The notes: generated by a model from the sequence alone, not told the origin. A stretch of DNA of 64,000 nucleotides from Bin75 sp965212135 (GCA_965212135.1 OZ243044.1:372001-436000); one strand, 5' to 3'. Shown: positions 43,792-53,012, counted from the stretch's first letter. Program-made: numbers and translations.

Positions 43792-45159
43792 ATGGACAAG
43801 ACACAACAACCGGAACATGAACACAACATGAACGACACACCGCTTGCGCGACCGGACGGGAAAAACCGGCGCGAATTTTTAACGACCGCCGGCAAAACGG
43901 CGGCGGGGTTCGGCGTGGCGGCGTTGCTGGGCAATTTGGGAAATTACGCGCTGTCCTACGCGGCAGACAAGGAGCCTGTTCAGATCGGCATCCTGCATTC
44001 GTTGAGCGGCACCATGGCCATCAGCGAAGTGTCGTTGCGGGACGTCGTGCTCATGGCCGTGCAGGAAATCAACGCGGCGGGCGGCGTGCTCGGCAGACAG
44101 ATTCAACCGGTCGTGGTTGATCCCGCGTCCAATTGGGATTTATTCGCGGAAAAGGCCAAACAACTGCTCCTGGTCAACAAGGTCGCCGTCGTGTTCGGCT
44201 GCTGGACGTCCGTGAGCCGGAAATCCGTTCTGCCCGTCTTTGAAAGCCGCAACGGGCTGCTGTTTTACCCCGTGCAATACGAAGGGGAAGAATGTTCGCG
44301 CAACGTGTTCTACACCGGAGCGGCCGTCAACCAGCAGGCCGTGCCGGCGGCGGAATATCTGATGAGCGAGGAAGGCGGAGGATACAAAAAATTCTATCTG
44401 CTCGGAACGGATTACGTCTATCCCCGCACGACGAATAAAATTCTGCGCGCCATGCTGCTCGCCAAAGGCGTGCCGGCCGCCGGTATCGGCGAAGAATATA
44501 CCCCGTTTCACCACCAGGATTACCAGACCATTGTCGGCAACATCCGGCAATTTTCCCGTCGCGGGGACGCGGCGGTGATCAGCACGATCAACGGGGACAG
44601 CAACGTGCCGTTCTACAAGGAGTTCGCCAATCAGGGGCTGCGCTCCGAGGACGTGCCCATCATCGCCTTCAGCGTGGCCGAAGACGAACTGCGCAGTATG
44701 GACACATCCGCGCTGGTCGGACACCTGGCCGCCTGGAATTATTTTCAAAGCCTCAAGACCGCGGAAAACGAAAAATTCGTGGGCGACTTCAAGAACTACT
44801 GTCGCACGCAGAACCTCCCCGGCGGCGACAAACGGGTCACCGATGATCCGATTGAAGCCGCGTATTTCGGCGTGCACGTCTGGAAGCGGGCCGTGGAAAA
44901 AGCCGGGACGACCAATGTGGACGCCGTGCGGAAAGCCGTGTACGGCATGGAATTCGACGCGCCGGGCGGCAAGAAAAAAATGGACGAGGTCAACCACCAC
45001 ACCTACAAGCCCGTGCTCATCGGCGAGATTCGCGACAACGGACAATTTGCGATTCTTTCCAAAACCGGCCTCGTGCGGGCGGAACCCTGGAGCGAATACA
45101 CCAACCCGGAGAAAGGATGCGACTGGGTCGGCCACAAAGGCACCTATAAAAAAACCTGA
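43792..45159 (+). CDS. urtA: Urea ABC transporter, substrate-binding protein
   Basis: 455 residues. The N-terminus carries a twin-arginine signal (NRREFLTTAGKTAAGFGVAALLG), so it is probably exported folded by Tat. tatC is present at 60 kb. The mature protein begins EPVQIGILHSLSGTMAISE, characteristic of UrtA, and continues with GCWTSVSRKSVLPVFE and NGLLFYPVQYEGEE. GGAG lies about 8 nt ahead of the ATG. It captures urea in the periplasm for UrtBCDE. Distinction from branched-chain amino-acid binding proteins rests on the sequence and on the urease genes downstream. Confidence 0.95.
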   Translation: MDKTQQPEHEHNMNDTPLARPDGKNRREFLTTAGKTAAGFGVAALLGNLGNYALSYAADKEPVQIGILHSLSGTMAISEVSLRDVVLMAVQEINAAGGVLGRQIQPVVVDPASNWDLFAEKAKQLLLVNKVAVVFGCWTSVSRKSVLPVFESRNGLLFYPVQYEGEECSRNVFYTGAAVNQQAVPAAEYLMSEEGGGYKKFYLLGTDYVYPRTTNKILRAMLLAKGVPAAGIGEEYTPFHHQDYQTIVGNIRQFSRRGDAAVISTINGDSNVPFYKEFANQGLRSEDVPIIAFSVAEDELRSMDTSALVGHLAAWNYFQSLKTAENEKFVGDFKNYCRTQNLPGGDKRVTDDPIEAAYFGVHVWKRAVEKAGTTNVDAVRKAVYGMEFDAPGGKKKMDEVNHHTYKPVLIGEIRDNGQFAILSKTGLVRAEPWSEYTNPEKGCDWVGHKGTYKKT

Positions 45160-45167
45160 CAACCGGA

Positions 45168-45195
45168 CGGGCTCGGGCATCGCTGCCCGGGCCCG
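45168..45195 (+). promoter_or_regulatory. Stable hairpin between urtA and urtB
   Basis: 11-bp stem CGGGCTCGGGC / GCCCGGGCCCG (one G-U pair) with a 6-nt loop and no T-run after it. It starts 8 bp after the urtA stop. Such hairpins often protect the mRNA of abundant binding proteins from 3' decay. Partial termination is the alternative. Confidence 0.5.
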
Positions 45196-45232
45196 CCTTG
45201 ACGTTCAACGGCGCCGTCGCCGCAAACCGGCC

Positions 45233-46822
45233 ATGAATGCCGCAGGCTTCACACAAACCCCGATGACACGACCATTCACACGGACGCGGCTCCTTCCCCT
45301 GCTGGCCGTCGCGTGCTGGTGCCTGCTCAACCTGCAAGCCATGGGATGGGCCCAGGTCGCGCCGCCGCCGTCCACGCCGCACGGCGAGGATGGGATTCAC
45401 AAGGCGCTGACCGCGCTCACGGAAGGGACCCGGCCCGAACAAACACTGGCCGCGGCCTGGCTGCTGGAACATGGCGACCCCGGCCTGCTTCCTCAACTTG
45501 AAGCGCTCCGAGCAAAGACAAACCGGCGGGTTCGCAAACTGCTCAAGCCGGTCATCACGCTTCTCCGAAATCAAGCCGGCCTGGCCAGTCAGGACGCCGG
45601 CGTCCGCCGCCGCGCCGCCAGGGACCTTGGCGTGCGGGGCACACGGGAAGCGTTGCCTGTACTCCAAAACGCCCTGTCCGGCGAGCGGGACCGGTGGGTC
45701 ACCTATGACCTGGAAGAAGCGGTCAATTTACTCAACGTGGAATACGCGGACCCGCAAGGCAGGCTTGCGGCCATCCGAAAGCTGGGCGACCTGCGCAGCG
45801 CCGCCGCCCTGCCGGTGATGCGGGAACTGGCCGACCGGCCGGCGAACACCCCGGAACAGCACAGGCTCCGCGACGCGGCGGCGGAAGCCGGTCACCGCAT
45901 CCAGACGTGGCAGACTCTCGCAAGCGGCGTGGAAATACTGCTGCAAGGATTGAGCTTGAGCTCCATTCTCCTCCTCATGGCGCTGGGACTCGCCATTGTG
46001 TTCGGCCTCATGGGCGTCATCAATATGGCGCATGGGGAGATGATGATGATCGGCGCCTATGCCACGTATGTCGTGCAGGAAATTTTTAAAGCCTGCCTCG
46101 GCGCGCAGTTCTTTGATTATTATTTTTTCTTCGCCCTCCCCTGCGCGTTTGTCACCGCCGGCGTGGTCGGATGGATACTGGAAGGCACGCTGATCCGGTT
46201 CCTGTACGGAAGGCCGCTCGAAACGCTTCTGGCCACGTGGGGCGTCGGACTCATCCTGATTCAGGCCGCCCGTGTCATCTTTGGGGATCTCACGGCGGTT
46301 CAGGCGCCGAGCTGGCTCAAGGGCGGCGTGCAGGTGATGGTCGGCGTGCAGTTTCCGCACAACCGGCTGTTCATCATTCTGCTCGCCCTCTTCTGCGTGG
46401 CCGGCATCTATGCCATCCTCTTTCGCACGGGTGTCGGCCTTCGGGTCCGGGCGGTGCTGCAAAACCGGGACATGAGCGCCTGCCTGGGCATTCCAACCAG
46501 AAAACTGGACGCCTACACCTTTGCGTTCGGCTCGGGGCTGGCGGGACTGGCCGGCAGCGCGCTCACGATGGTGGGCAACGTTGACCCGGAGCTTGGCCGG
46601 AATTACATCGTGGACTCGTTCATGGTGGTCGTGACCGGCGGCGTGGGCAAACTGGCCGGCACGGTGACGGCCGCCATGGGCATCGGCACGCTGAATAAAC
46701 TGCTGGAACCGAGTTTCGGAGCCGTGTATGGAAAGGTGACGATTCTGGTCATGGTGATTCTCTTTCTGCAATACCGGCCGTCCGGACTTTTTACGCTGAA
46801 GGGGCGGCGCCTTGATTCCTGA
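45233..46822 (+). CDS. urtB: Urea ABC transporter, permease UrtB
   Basis: 529 residues. A signal-like N-terminus (LLPLLAVACWCLLNLQAMG) is followed by a helical ~170-residue periplasmic part with HEAT-like features (repeated ARRDLGVRGTREALPVLQ, AIRKLGDLRSAAALPVM). The LivH-like permease core then starts at SLSSILLLMALGLAIVFGLMGVINMAHGEMMMIG. The extra N-terminal domain is normal for long UrtB proteins and separates them from LivH. The start at 45233 is in frame with an alternative ATG at 45263. It overlaps urtC by 11 bp. Confidence 0.93.
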   Translation: MNAAGFTQTPMTRPFTRTRLLPLLAVACWCLLNLQAMGWAQVAPPPSTPHGEDGIHKALTALTEGTRPEQTLAAAWLLEHGDPGLLPQLEALRAKTNRRVRKLLKPVITLLRNQAGLASQDAGVRRRAARDLGVRGTREALPVLQNALSGERDRWVTYDLEEAVNLLNVEYADPQGRLAAIRKLGDLRSAAALPVMRELADRPANTPEQHRLRDAAAEAGHRIQTWQTLASGVEILLQGLSLSSILLLMALGLAIVFGLMGVINMAHGEMMMIGAYATYVVQEIFKACLGAQFFDYYFFFALPCAFVTAGVVGWILEGTLIRFLYGRPLETLLATWGVGLILIQAARVIFGDLTAVQAPSWLKGGVQVMVGVQFPHNRLFIILLALFCVAGIYAILFRTGVGLRVRAVLQNRDMSACLGIPTRKLDAYTFAFGSGLAGLAGSALTMVGNVDPELGRNYIVDSFMVVVTGGVGKLAGTVTAAMGIGTLNKLLEPSFGAVYGKVTILVMVILFLQYRPSGLFTLKGRRLDS

Positions 46823-47951
46823 ACATCATCGAGAACCCGCGCGCGCGGCGGGAGGCCCGTGGTTCTGGATCGCGGGATTCGCGCTGCTTGCGGGGCTTCC
46901 CCTTCTGAATCTCCTTCCCGACGATTCCGTCCTGCACGTATCCGACTTCACCCTGAACCTCTTTGGAAAATTTTTTGCCTTTGCCATTCTGGCGCTGGGG
47001 ATTGACCTCATCTGGGGGTACACCGGCGTGCTTAGTCTCGGCCACGGCGTATTTTTCGGATTGGGCGCCTATGCCATGGGGATGCACCTGATGCTGGGAA
47101 TCGGCGCGGACAGCGTCTATGGCAGCACACTGCCCGACTTTATGGTCTGGAATCAGGTCAAGGCCCTTCCCTGGTTTTGGGCGCCGTTTGACAATTTTGG
47201 ATTTTCACTGGCCGCGGTCGTGCTGGCGCCGATGACGTTCGCGGCGCTCTTCGGATTCTTCGTCTTTCGCAGCAGAATTCGCGGCGTATATTTTTCCATC
47301 ATGACGCAGGCGCTCGCGCTCGTGGCCTGGCTTGTCTTCAATCGCAACGACACGAACCTGGGGGGCACGAACGGGCTGACCGATTTTAAGCAGATACTGG
47401 GATTCCCGTTGAATGATCCCGCCACCCAGCGCATACTGTACGCCGTGACCGTTCTGTGTCTGGGCTTGGCCTATCTGCTCTGCCGCCGCATTACCCAATC
47501 CCGGGCCGGACGAGTCCTGATCGCCATTCGCGACTGCGAACAACGGGTGCTGTTTTCCGGGTACTCGCCCGCCAATTACAAACTGTTTGTGTTTGTGATC
47601 TCGGCCGGACTGGCGGGCGCCGCCGGCGCGCTTTACGTTCCGCAGGTCGGCATTATCACGCCCAACCAGATCGGCGTGCTGCCCTCAATCGAGATGATTA
47701 TCTGGGTGGCCGTGGGAGGACGGGGAACCTTATCGGGCGCGATTATCGGAGCGACCGGCGTCAACTGGGCGCGAAGTTTTTTGACCAGCCATTTTCCCGA
47801 ACTCTGGCTGTTGTTCCTGGGCGGGCTTTTTGTCGCCGTCGTCATGTTTTTCCCAACGGGCATCGTTGGCCTGTTCAGGAAGGTATCGGCGATGCCGCCG
47901 TTCCGGCCATCCAAATCCGCGGATTCAAAAACGGCCGAGGCGGCCGATTAA
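46812..47951 (+). CDS. urtC: Urea ABC transporter, permease UrtC
   Basis: 379 residues, about ten membrane helices, LivM-like. Typical segments: LALGIDLIWGYTGVLSLGHGVFFGLGAYAMGM, NLGGTNGLTDFKQILGF and the EAA-like loop RSRAGRVLIAIRDCEQRV (SRAGRVLIAIRDCE visible). It starts with TTG at 46812 inside the end of urtB. No ATG lies in a suitable place. The C-terminal tail is charged and cytosolic. Pairs with UrtB to form the channel driven by UrtD and UrtE. Confidence 0.93.
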   Translation: MIPEHHREPARAAGGPWFWIAGFALLAGLPLLNLLPDDSVLHVSDFTLNLFGKFFAFAILALGIDLIWGYTGVLSLGHGVFFGLGAYAMGMHLMLGIGADSVYGSTLPDFMVWNQVKALPWFWAPFDNFGFSLAAVVLAPMTFAALFGFFVFRSRIRGVYFSIMTQALALVAWLVFNRNDTNLGGTNGLTDFKQILGFPLNDPATQRILYAVTVLCLGLAYLLCRRITQSRAGRVLIAIRDCEQRVLFSGYSPANYKLFVFVISAGLAGAAGALYVPQVGIITPNQIGVLPSIEMIIWVAVGGRGTLSGAIIGATGVNWARSFLTSHFPELWLLFLGGLFVAVVMFFPTGIVGLFRKVSAMPPFRPSKSADSKTAEAAD

Positions 47952-47972
47952 CGTGAAGGATTGACGACCGCC

Positions 47973-48809
47973 ATGGACGACACCGCACTCGGTTTGGCCC
48001 AAATAGAGGAAGCCGGCGGACGAACGATTATCGGCTCCCGCCATCAACGTTCAATCATGTATCTTGAAGGCGTCACGGTGGATTTTGACGGGTTCAAAGC
48101 CCTGAACGTTCTCAACCTGGCGGTGAATTATCACGAGCTTCGAGTCGTGATCGGCCCCAACGGAGCCGGCAAGAGCACGCTGCTGGACGTGATCTCCGGA
48201 AAAGTGCGGCCGGTCGCGGGCCGCGTCGTATTTGGACAGGCCACGGATCTGATCGGCCTTCGGGAACATGAGATCACCGCCCTGGGCATCGGCCGAAAAT
48301 TCCAGACGCCGTCGGTGTACACCACCCTCCCCGTGTGGGACAATCTGGACCTCTCGCTGCGCCGGCACAGCAAGGGCGTCTTTGCCACCCTTTTGTCCAA
48401 AACGAGCGGCGAGGAATCGGACAAAATCTCCCGAACGCTGAAGACCATCGGACTGGAGAACAACGCTCACGTGCTGGCCGGCCGGCTGTCGCACGGAGAA
48501 AAACAATGGCTGGAGATCGGCATGGTGATCCTTCAGGACCCCGCCCTGCTCCTCATTGATGAGCCCGTCGCGGGCATGACCGACCGGGAAACCGAAAAAA
48601 CCGGCGAGCTGCTTCAATCGCTGACCGACAGGCATTCCATGATCGTCATTGAACATGACATGGAATTTGTCAGACAGATTGCGAAGACGGTCACGGTCAT
48701 GCACGAAGGCGCCGTGCTGTGCGAAGGGCCCGTCGAACAGATCCAGCACGATCCCCGCGTCGTCGAAATTTATCTCGGACGGCAAAAGGAAGCCGATGCT
48801 TCGGTGTGA
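47973..48809 (+). CDS. urtD: Urea ABC transporter, ATPase UrtD
   Basis: 278 residues, LivG-like ATPase. Walker A GPNGAGKST, signature LSHGEKQWLEIGM (the LSHGEKQ form is usual in UrtD), Walker B LLLIDEPVAGM, and the switch His in IVIEHDMEF. The first ~25 residues precede the ABC domain and end at SIMYLEGVTVDFDGFKAL. ATG 47973 has AAGGA about 13 nt upstream. TTG 47961 is too close to it. It overlaps urtE by 14 bp. Confidence 0.95.
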   Translation: MDDTALGLAQIEEAGGRTIIGSRHQRSIMYLEGVTVDFDGFKALNVLNLAVNYHELRVVIGPNGAGKSTLLDVISGKVRPVAGRVVFGQATDLIGLREHEITALGIGRKFQTPSVYTTLPVWDNLDLSLRRHSKGVFATLLSKTSGEESDKISRTLKTIGLENNAHVLAGRLSHGEKQWLEIGMVILQDPALLLIDEPVAGMTDRETEKTGELLQSLTDRHSMIVIEHDMEFVRQIAKTVTVMHEGAVLCEGPVEQIQHDPRVVEIYLGRQKEADASV

Positions 48810-49506
48810 GACGCTCAACGTCTTTTATGGGGAAAGCCACATCCTTCGGGATATTTCCCTGGACGTCCGGGAAGGCCAGGTCGTCTGCCTCATGGGTCGA
48901 AACGGAGTGGGGAAAACCACCCTGTTAAAAACCATCATGGGGCTGCTCACGCCGCGCACCGGCCACGTGTACGTCAACGGCACGGACTGCACAAGGCACA
49001 CCCCGGACCGGCGGGCGGCGCAGGGTATCGCGTACGTGCCACAGGGGCGGGAACTGTTTTCGCAGTTGACGGTCGAAGAAAACCTCCGATTGGGATTTGA
49101 AGCCCGCCGGGGGCTTAGGGATCACAAGACCGCCGAATCGGCCTACGAAGAAATTTACACTGTTTTTCCGGCCCTGCCCGATTTGCTGGCCCGACCCGGA
49201 GGAGTCTTGAGCGGCGGACAACAACAACAGGTGGCGATCGCGAGAGCCCTGCTGACGCAGCCGAAGCTGTTGCTGCTGGACGAACCGACGGAAGGCATTC
49301 AGCCGTCCATCGTCGTCGAAATCGAGCGCGTCATCTCGGACTTTAAAAACCAACGCCGATTCGCTATCTTATTGGTTGAACAGTATTTTGAATTTGCGGC
49401 CAGGCTGGCGGATACTTTTGCGCTCATGGCCAAAGGCGCCGTGGTGGCATCTGGCCCCGCCGCCGATTTGACGAAGGAACACATCAAACAGCACCTGGTC
49501 GTGTGA
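48796..49506 (+). CDS. urtE: Urea ABC transporter, ATPase UrtE
   Basis: 236 residues, LivF-like ATPase. The N-terminus MLRCETLNVFYGESHILRDISL is typical of UrtE. Walker A GRNGVGKTT, signature LSGGQQQQVAIARAL, Walker B LLLLDEPTEGIQPSI, and switch LLVEQYFEFA. The ATG at 48796 lies inside the end of urtD with AAAGGAAG just upstream. ureA follows after 4 bp, so transport and urease genes form one transcription unit. Confidence 0.95.
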   Translation: MLRCETLNVFYGESHILRDISLDVREGQVVCLMGRNGVGKTTLLKTIMGLLTPRTGHVYVNGTDCTRHTPDRRAAQGIAYVPQGRELFSQLTVEENLRLGFEARRGLRDHKTAESAYEEIYTVFPALPDLLARPGGVLSGGQQQQVAIARALLTQPKLLLLDEPTEGIQPSIVVEIERVISDFKNQRRFAILLVEQYFEFAARLADTFALMAKGAVVASGPAADLTKEHIKQHLVV

Positions 49507-49510
49507 CGGC

Positions 49511-49813
49511 ATGCATCTTAGCCCGAGAGAACAGGAAAAATTACTCATTTACGTGGCGGCGCAACTGGCCGGGGACCGGAAAAACCGCGGACTCAAGCTC
49601 AATCATCCCGAAGCGGTGGCGTATATCACCGCCGCGATACTGGAAGGCATTCGGGACGGACGCTCCGTGTCCGACCTGATGAGTTACGGGGCAACCATTT
49701 TGACCAGGAATGACGTGATGCCGGGCGTGGCGGAAATCGTGCCGGAGATTCAGGTGGAAGGCACCTTTCCCGACGGGACAAAACTGGTCACGGTCCACAC
49801 GCCGATTCGGTAA
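49511..49813 (+). CDS. ureA: Urease subunit gamma
   Basis: 100 residues, the smallest urease structural subunit. MHLSPREQEKLLIYVAAQLA at the start and LNHPEAVAYITAAILEGIRDGRSV in the middle are strongly conserved in UreA. The end, VPEIQVEGTFPDGTKLVTVHTPI, is also canonical. It assembles with UreB and UreC into the trimer-of-trimers enzyme. It is separate from ureB, unlike the fused form of Helicobacter. Confidence 0.97.
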   Translation: MHLSPREQEKLLIYVAAQLAGDRKNRGLKLNHPEAVAYITAAILEGIRDGRSVSDLMSYGATILTRNDVMPGVAEIVPEIQVEGTFPDGTKLVTVHTPIR

Positions 49814-49834
49814 CGGAACGGAGGCACGTTCATC

Positions 49835-50335
49835 ATGCCGGGAAAACCTTCACGCAAGCCGCGGCCGGCCCGTTCTCCGGCCAAAGCCGCGGCCCCGAAA
49901 AAATCCGCGGGCCAGTCCGCACGCCGGGCGGCGCGCGCAACCGCACAGGCCCCGCTCGTTCCCGGAGAAATCCTGCCGGCCGACGAAGCCGTCACGGCGT
50001 TGGCCGGCCGTCCCACCATAACGCTGACGGTGGCCAACCATGGGGACCGTCCCATTCAGGTCGGCTCGCATTGTCATTTTTTTGAAACGAACCGCGCGCT
50101 GCGGTTTCCCAGGGAACGGGCGTTCGGCTTTCGACTGAACATTCCCTCGGGCACCGCCGTCAGATTTGAACCCGGAGAAGAAAAACACGTCTCGCTTGTC
50201 GCCTTCGGGGGAAACCGCATAGCCTATGGCATCAATGGATTGACCAACGGCTCGCTCGACGATGACCGGATCAAGGCGCAAGCCCTGGCGCGAGCCGCCG
50301 AACGCGGTTTTCTGGAAGAAGACGCCGCCCGATGA
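49835..50335 (+). CDS. ureB: Urease subunit beta with a basic N-terminal extension
   Basis: 166 residues, against the usual ~100-130. The conserved core runs from LVPGEILPADEAV to the end, with NHGDRPIQVGSHCHFFETNRAL and LNIPSGTAVRFEPGEEKHVSLVAFGG. The first ~40 residues are Lys/Arg/Ala/Pro-rich (KPSRKPRPARSPAKAAAPKK) and look disordered. The ATG at 49835 has GGAGG 10 nt upstream, so the extension is likely translated. It is not a signal peptide. It overlaps ureC by 4 bp (ATGA). Confidence 0.95.
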   Translation: MPGKPSRKPRPARSPAKAAAPKKSAGQSARRAARATAQAPLVPGEILPADEAVTALAGRPTITLTVANHGDRPIQVGSHCHFFETNRALRFPRERAFGFRLNIPSGTAVRFEPGEEKHVSLVAFGGNRIAYGINGLTNGSLDDDRIKAQALARAAERGFLEEDAAR

Positions 50336-52059
50336 AAATTCCCCGCCGTCAATACGTGGATTTATTCGGTCCGACCACGGGCGACAGAATCCGCCTGGCC
50401 GACACCGAGCTCATCATCGAGGTGGAACGCGATCTGACCACGCCCGGAGAGGAAGCCAAGTTCGGCGGCGGGAAAGTCATTCGGGACGGCATGGGACAAT
50501 CCCCAACCGCCACGCGCGCCAACGGCGCCCTGGATACGGTGGTGACCAACGCGGTGATTCTCGACCACTGGGGGATTGTCAAAGCGGATATCGGCATTCG
50601 CGACGGGCGGATTTTCGCCATCGGCAAGGCGGGCAACCCGGACCTCATGGCGGGCGTCACGCCGGGGATGGAGATCGGCCCGGGGACGGAAGTCATCGCG
50701 GGGGAAGGAAATATTGTGACCGCCGGCGGCGTCGAAAGCCACGTGCATTTTATTTGTCCGCAACTGATTCCCGAAGCCCTGTCCGCGGGCATGACCACCC
50801 TGCTGGGCGGCGGAACGGGGCCGGCGACGGGCACAAACGCCACGACGTGCACCCCGGGGGCCTGGAATATCGGCCGCATGTTGGAAGCCGCGGACGGATT
50901 TCCGGTGAACCTCGGATTTTTCGGAAAGGGCAACGCGGCGCTCCCCGACGCGCTGGTCGAGCAGGTTGAAGCGGGCGCCATCGGCCTCAAGCTGCACGAA
51001 GACTGGGGCACGACGCCCGCGGCCATCGCCACGTGTCTCGACGTCGCGGACAAGCACGACGTCCAAGTCGCGATCCACACCGACACGCTGAACGAAGCGG
51101 GCTTTGTGGAAGACAGCATTCGAGCGTTTGGCGGGCGAACCATTCACACCTTTCACACCGAAGGCGCCGGCGGCGGCCATGCCCCGGATATCATTCGCGT
51201 GTGCGGCGAGCCGAACGTCCTGCCGTCTTCAACCAACCCCAGCATGCCGTTTACGGTCAATACCATTGACGAACATCTGGACATGTTAATGGTCTGCCAC
51301 CATTTAAGCCCCCGCGTGCCGGAAGACATCGCCTTTGCGGAATCCCGCATTCGCGGGGAAACCATCGCCGCGGAGGATATCCTGCACGACATGGGCGCGA
51401 TCAGCATCATGTCGTCGGATTCCCAGGCCATGGGGCGAATCGGCGAAGTGATCACGCGAACGTGGCAGACCGCCCACAAAATGAAAGTGCAGCGCGGTCA
51501 TCTGCGTCCGGACGGCGCACGGGCGGCGGCGGACCGTCATGATAATTTTCGGGCCAAACGCTACGTGGCCAAATACACCATCAATCCGGCGATCACCCAT
51601 GGCATCGCGCACGAAGTAGGCTCGGTGGAAGCCGGAAAACTGGCCGACCTGGTGATCTGGAATCCGGCGTTTTTCGGCGTGAAGCCGGCCCTGATTCTCA
51701 AAGGAGGCTTGCCGGTCGAAGCCGCCATGGGCGACCCCAACGCGTCCATTCCCACGCCGCAGCCGGTGTTGAGCCGCCGCATGTTCGGAGCGTTCGGCCG
51801 GGCGCCCTTCACCACGAGCGTGACCTTTCTTTCGCAGGCGGGAATTGACCGCGGGATTCCCGCGCGCCTGGGCTTGCAAAAACGGGTCGAGGCCGTCTGG
51901 CGCTGCCGGAGCATCGGTAAACGCGATTTGAAACTCAACGACGCGCTGCCCCGCGTTGAAGTGGATCCCGAAACCTACGTCGTCAAAGCCGACGGACGGC
52001 GGCTGACCTGCGAGCCTCTGGCGGTGCTGCCCATGGCGCAGCGCTATTTTTTATTCTAA
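50332..52059 (+). CDS. ureC: Urease subunit alpha (catalytic)
   Basis: 575 residues. Holds the two-nickel active site: HVH in ESHVHFICPQ, the carbamylated Lys in IGLKLHEDWG, His in VAIHTDTLNE and HTFHTEGAGGGHAPD, and Asp in MSSDSQAMGR. The mobile-flap Cys and His lie in MVCHHLSPRVPEDI. All key residues are present, so the enzyme should be active once nickel is loaded. Hydrolyses urea to ammonia and carbamate in the cytosol. Confidence 0.98.
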   Translation: MKIPRRQYVDLFGPTTGDRIRLADTELIIEVERDLTTPGEEAKFGGGKVIRDGMGQSPTATRANGALDTVVTNAVILDHWGIVKADIGIRDGRIFAIGKAGNPDLMAGVTPGMEIGPGTEVIAGEGNIVTAGGVESHVHFICPQLIPEALSAGMTTLLGGGTGPATGTNATTCTPGAWNIGRMLEAADGFPVNLGFFGKGNAALPDALVEQVEAGAIGLKLHEDWGTTPAAIATCLDVADKHDVQVAIHTDTLNEAGFVEDSIRAFGGRTIHTFHTEGAGGGHAPDIIRVCGEPNVLPSSTNPSMPFTVNTIDEHLDMLMVCHHLSPRVPEDIAFAESRIRGETIAAEDILHDMGAISIMSSDSQAMGRIGEVITRTWQTAHKMKVQRGHLRPDGARAAADRHDNFRAKRYVAKYTINPAITHGIAHEVGSVEAGKLADLVIWNPAFFGVKPALILKGGLPVEAAMGDPNASIPTPQPVLSRRMFGAFGRAPFTTSVTFLSQAGIDRGIPARLGLQKRVEAVWRCRSIGKRDLKLNDALPRVEVDPETYVVKADGRRLTCEPLAVLPMAQRYFLF

Positions 52060-52069
52060 CGCTTCACCC

Positions 52070-52089
52070 GACGTTCACGGGCGAACGTC
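52070..52089 (+). promoter_or_regulatory. Short stem-loop between ureC and ureF
   Basis: GACGTTC at 52070-52076 pairs with GAACGTC at 52083-52089 with a 6-nt loop, 10 bp after the ureC stop. No T-run follows. It may set the lower level of accessory proteins relative to the structural subunits. Confidence 0.35.
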
Positions 52090-52103
52090 CCGACGCCGCA
52101 CGG

Positions 52104-52790
52104 ATGGATACTCAAGCGTTCCTCCACGGATTCCGCTGTCTCGACACGTTTTTCCCGTCGGGCGGGTTTGCCTTTTCTTCCGGTCTGGAAACCGCCGTTC
52201 AGGAAGGCGGCGTGCGCACGTCCGAAGACCTGAACCGGTACGTCGCGGATTACCTCCGGCGGGGACTGGGCACATGCGAAGCGGTGGCGGCGGCCCGCGG
52301 GCATCACGCGGCCCGCCACCATGATCTCGACGGCGTCATCCAGGCCGACCACGCGCTTGAAGCGATGAAATTGTGCGGGGAAACACGGGCGGCCAGCCGC
52401 CAAATGGGGCGCGGCCTGCTGCACAACGCGGTTCGCACCGGGCATGGCCACGGCATCCTTGCGGAGTTTTGCGAGGCCGTCGAGTCGGGACGCGCACCCG
52501 GGCATTGGGCCGTGCTCCTCGGCGTCCACCTGCAAACAGCCGGATGGAATCGGCAATCCACGGTCGCCGGGCTGCTGTACCAGGCCGGCACCGGTTTCGT
52601 GTCGGCTTCGTATAAATTGATCGCCATCGGCCAGCGTGAAGGGCAACGATTGCTGGAGGCGTGGACCCCGATGATGGTCGAATTGAGCCGAACCGTTGAC
52701 GCCGGCACGCCCATGACGTCCTGGGCTCCCGTCCAGGACATTTACGCCATGCGGCACGCCCGATTAACCACCAGACTGTTCAGGTCGTAA
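52104..52790 (+). CDS. ureF: Urease accessory protein UreF
   Basis: 228 residues, helical GTPase-modulating chaperone that links UreD and UreG during nickel insertion. Conserved points: LDTFFPSGGFAFSSGLETAV near the N-terminus, GGVRTSEDLNRYV, GHWAVLLGVHL, and the C-terminal LTTRLFRS. Starts 44 bp after ureC. The next gene, ureG, is 250 bp away because a repeat element lies between them. Confidence 0.92.
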   Translation: MDTQAFLHGFRCLDTFFPSGGFAFSSGLETAVQEGGVRTSEDLNRYVADYLRRGLGTCEAVAAARGHHAARHHDLDGVIQADHALEAMKLCGETRAASRQMGRGLLHNAVRTGHGHGILAEFCEAVESGRAPGHWAVLLGVHLQTAGWNRQSTVAGLLYQAGTGFVSASYKLIAIGQREGQRLLEAWTPMMVELSRTVDAGTPMTSWAPVQDIYAMRHARLTTRLFRS

Positions 52791-52859
52791 CCGCCATTCA
52801 CGGCAAGAAATGAGAGAAATGCAAAATACAATATCAGCAATTCAACACCCCGGACCATC

Positions 52860-53012
52860 ATTCCCGCGAAGGCGGGAATCCAGCGTTAAGATGGGCCGGC
52901 AGAGCCGGACTCTTTCGGAAGGGTAGCGGCTGTCGCCGCCGGTTAAACGCTGGATTCCCGATTAACAATGTCGGGAATGACGGATACAAGAGCATGCCCG
53001 CCTGCGCGGGAA
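52860..53012. repeat. Composite palindromic repeat inside the urease operon
   Basis: ATTCCCGCGAAGGCGGGAAT (52860-52879), then CCAGCGTTAAGATGGGCCGG, a GCGGC..GCCGCC pair, GCTGG, the 25-bp palindrome ATTCCCGATTAA...GTCGGGAAT (52954-52978) and a third arm GCCCGCCTGCGCGGGAAT (52995-53012). It contains the flanks seen beside autotransporter copies 1 and 3, here with the central palindromes intact. Confidence 0.8.

Noticed and set aside
43792..49506. Branched-chain amino-acid (Liv) transporter
   Set aside because: UrtA start motif, the HEAT-like N-terminal domain on the permease, the LSHGEKQ signature of the ATPase, and the urease genes 4 bp downstream all favour urea.
52860..53012. CRISPR-like array in the repeated palindromes
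   Set aside because: Repeats are palindromic, unevenly spaced, only two or three per site, and dispersed over the window. No cas genes are present.
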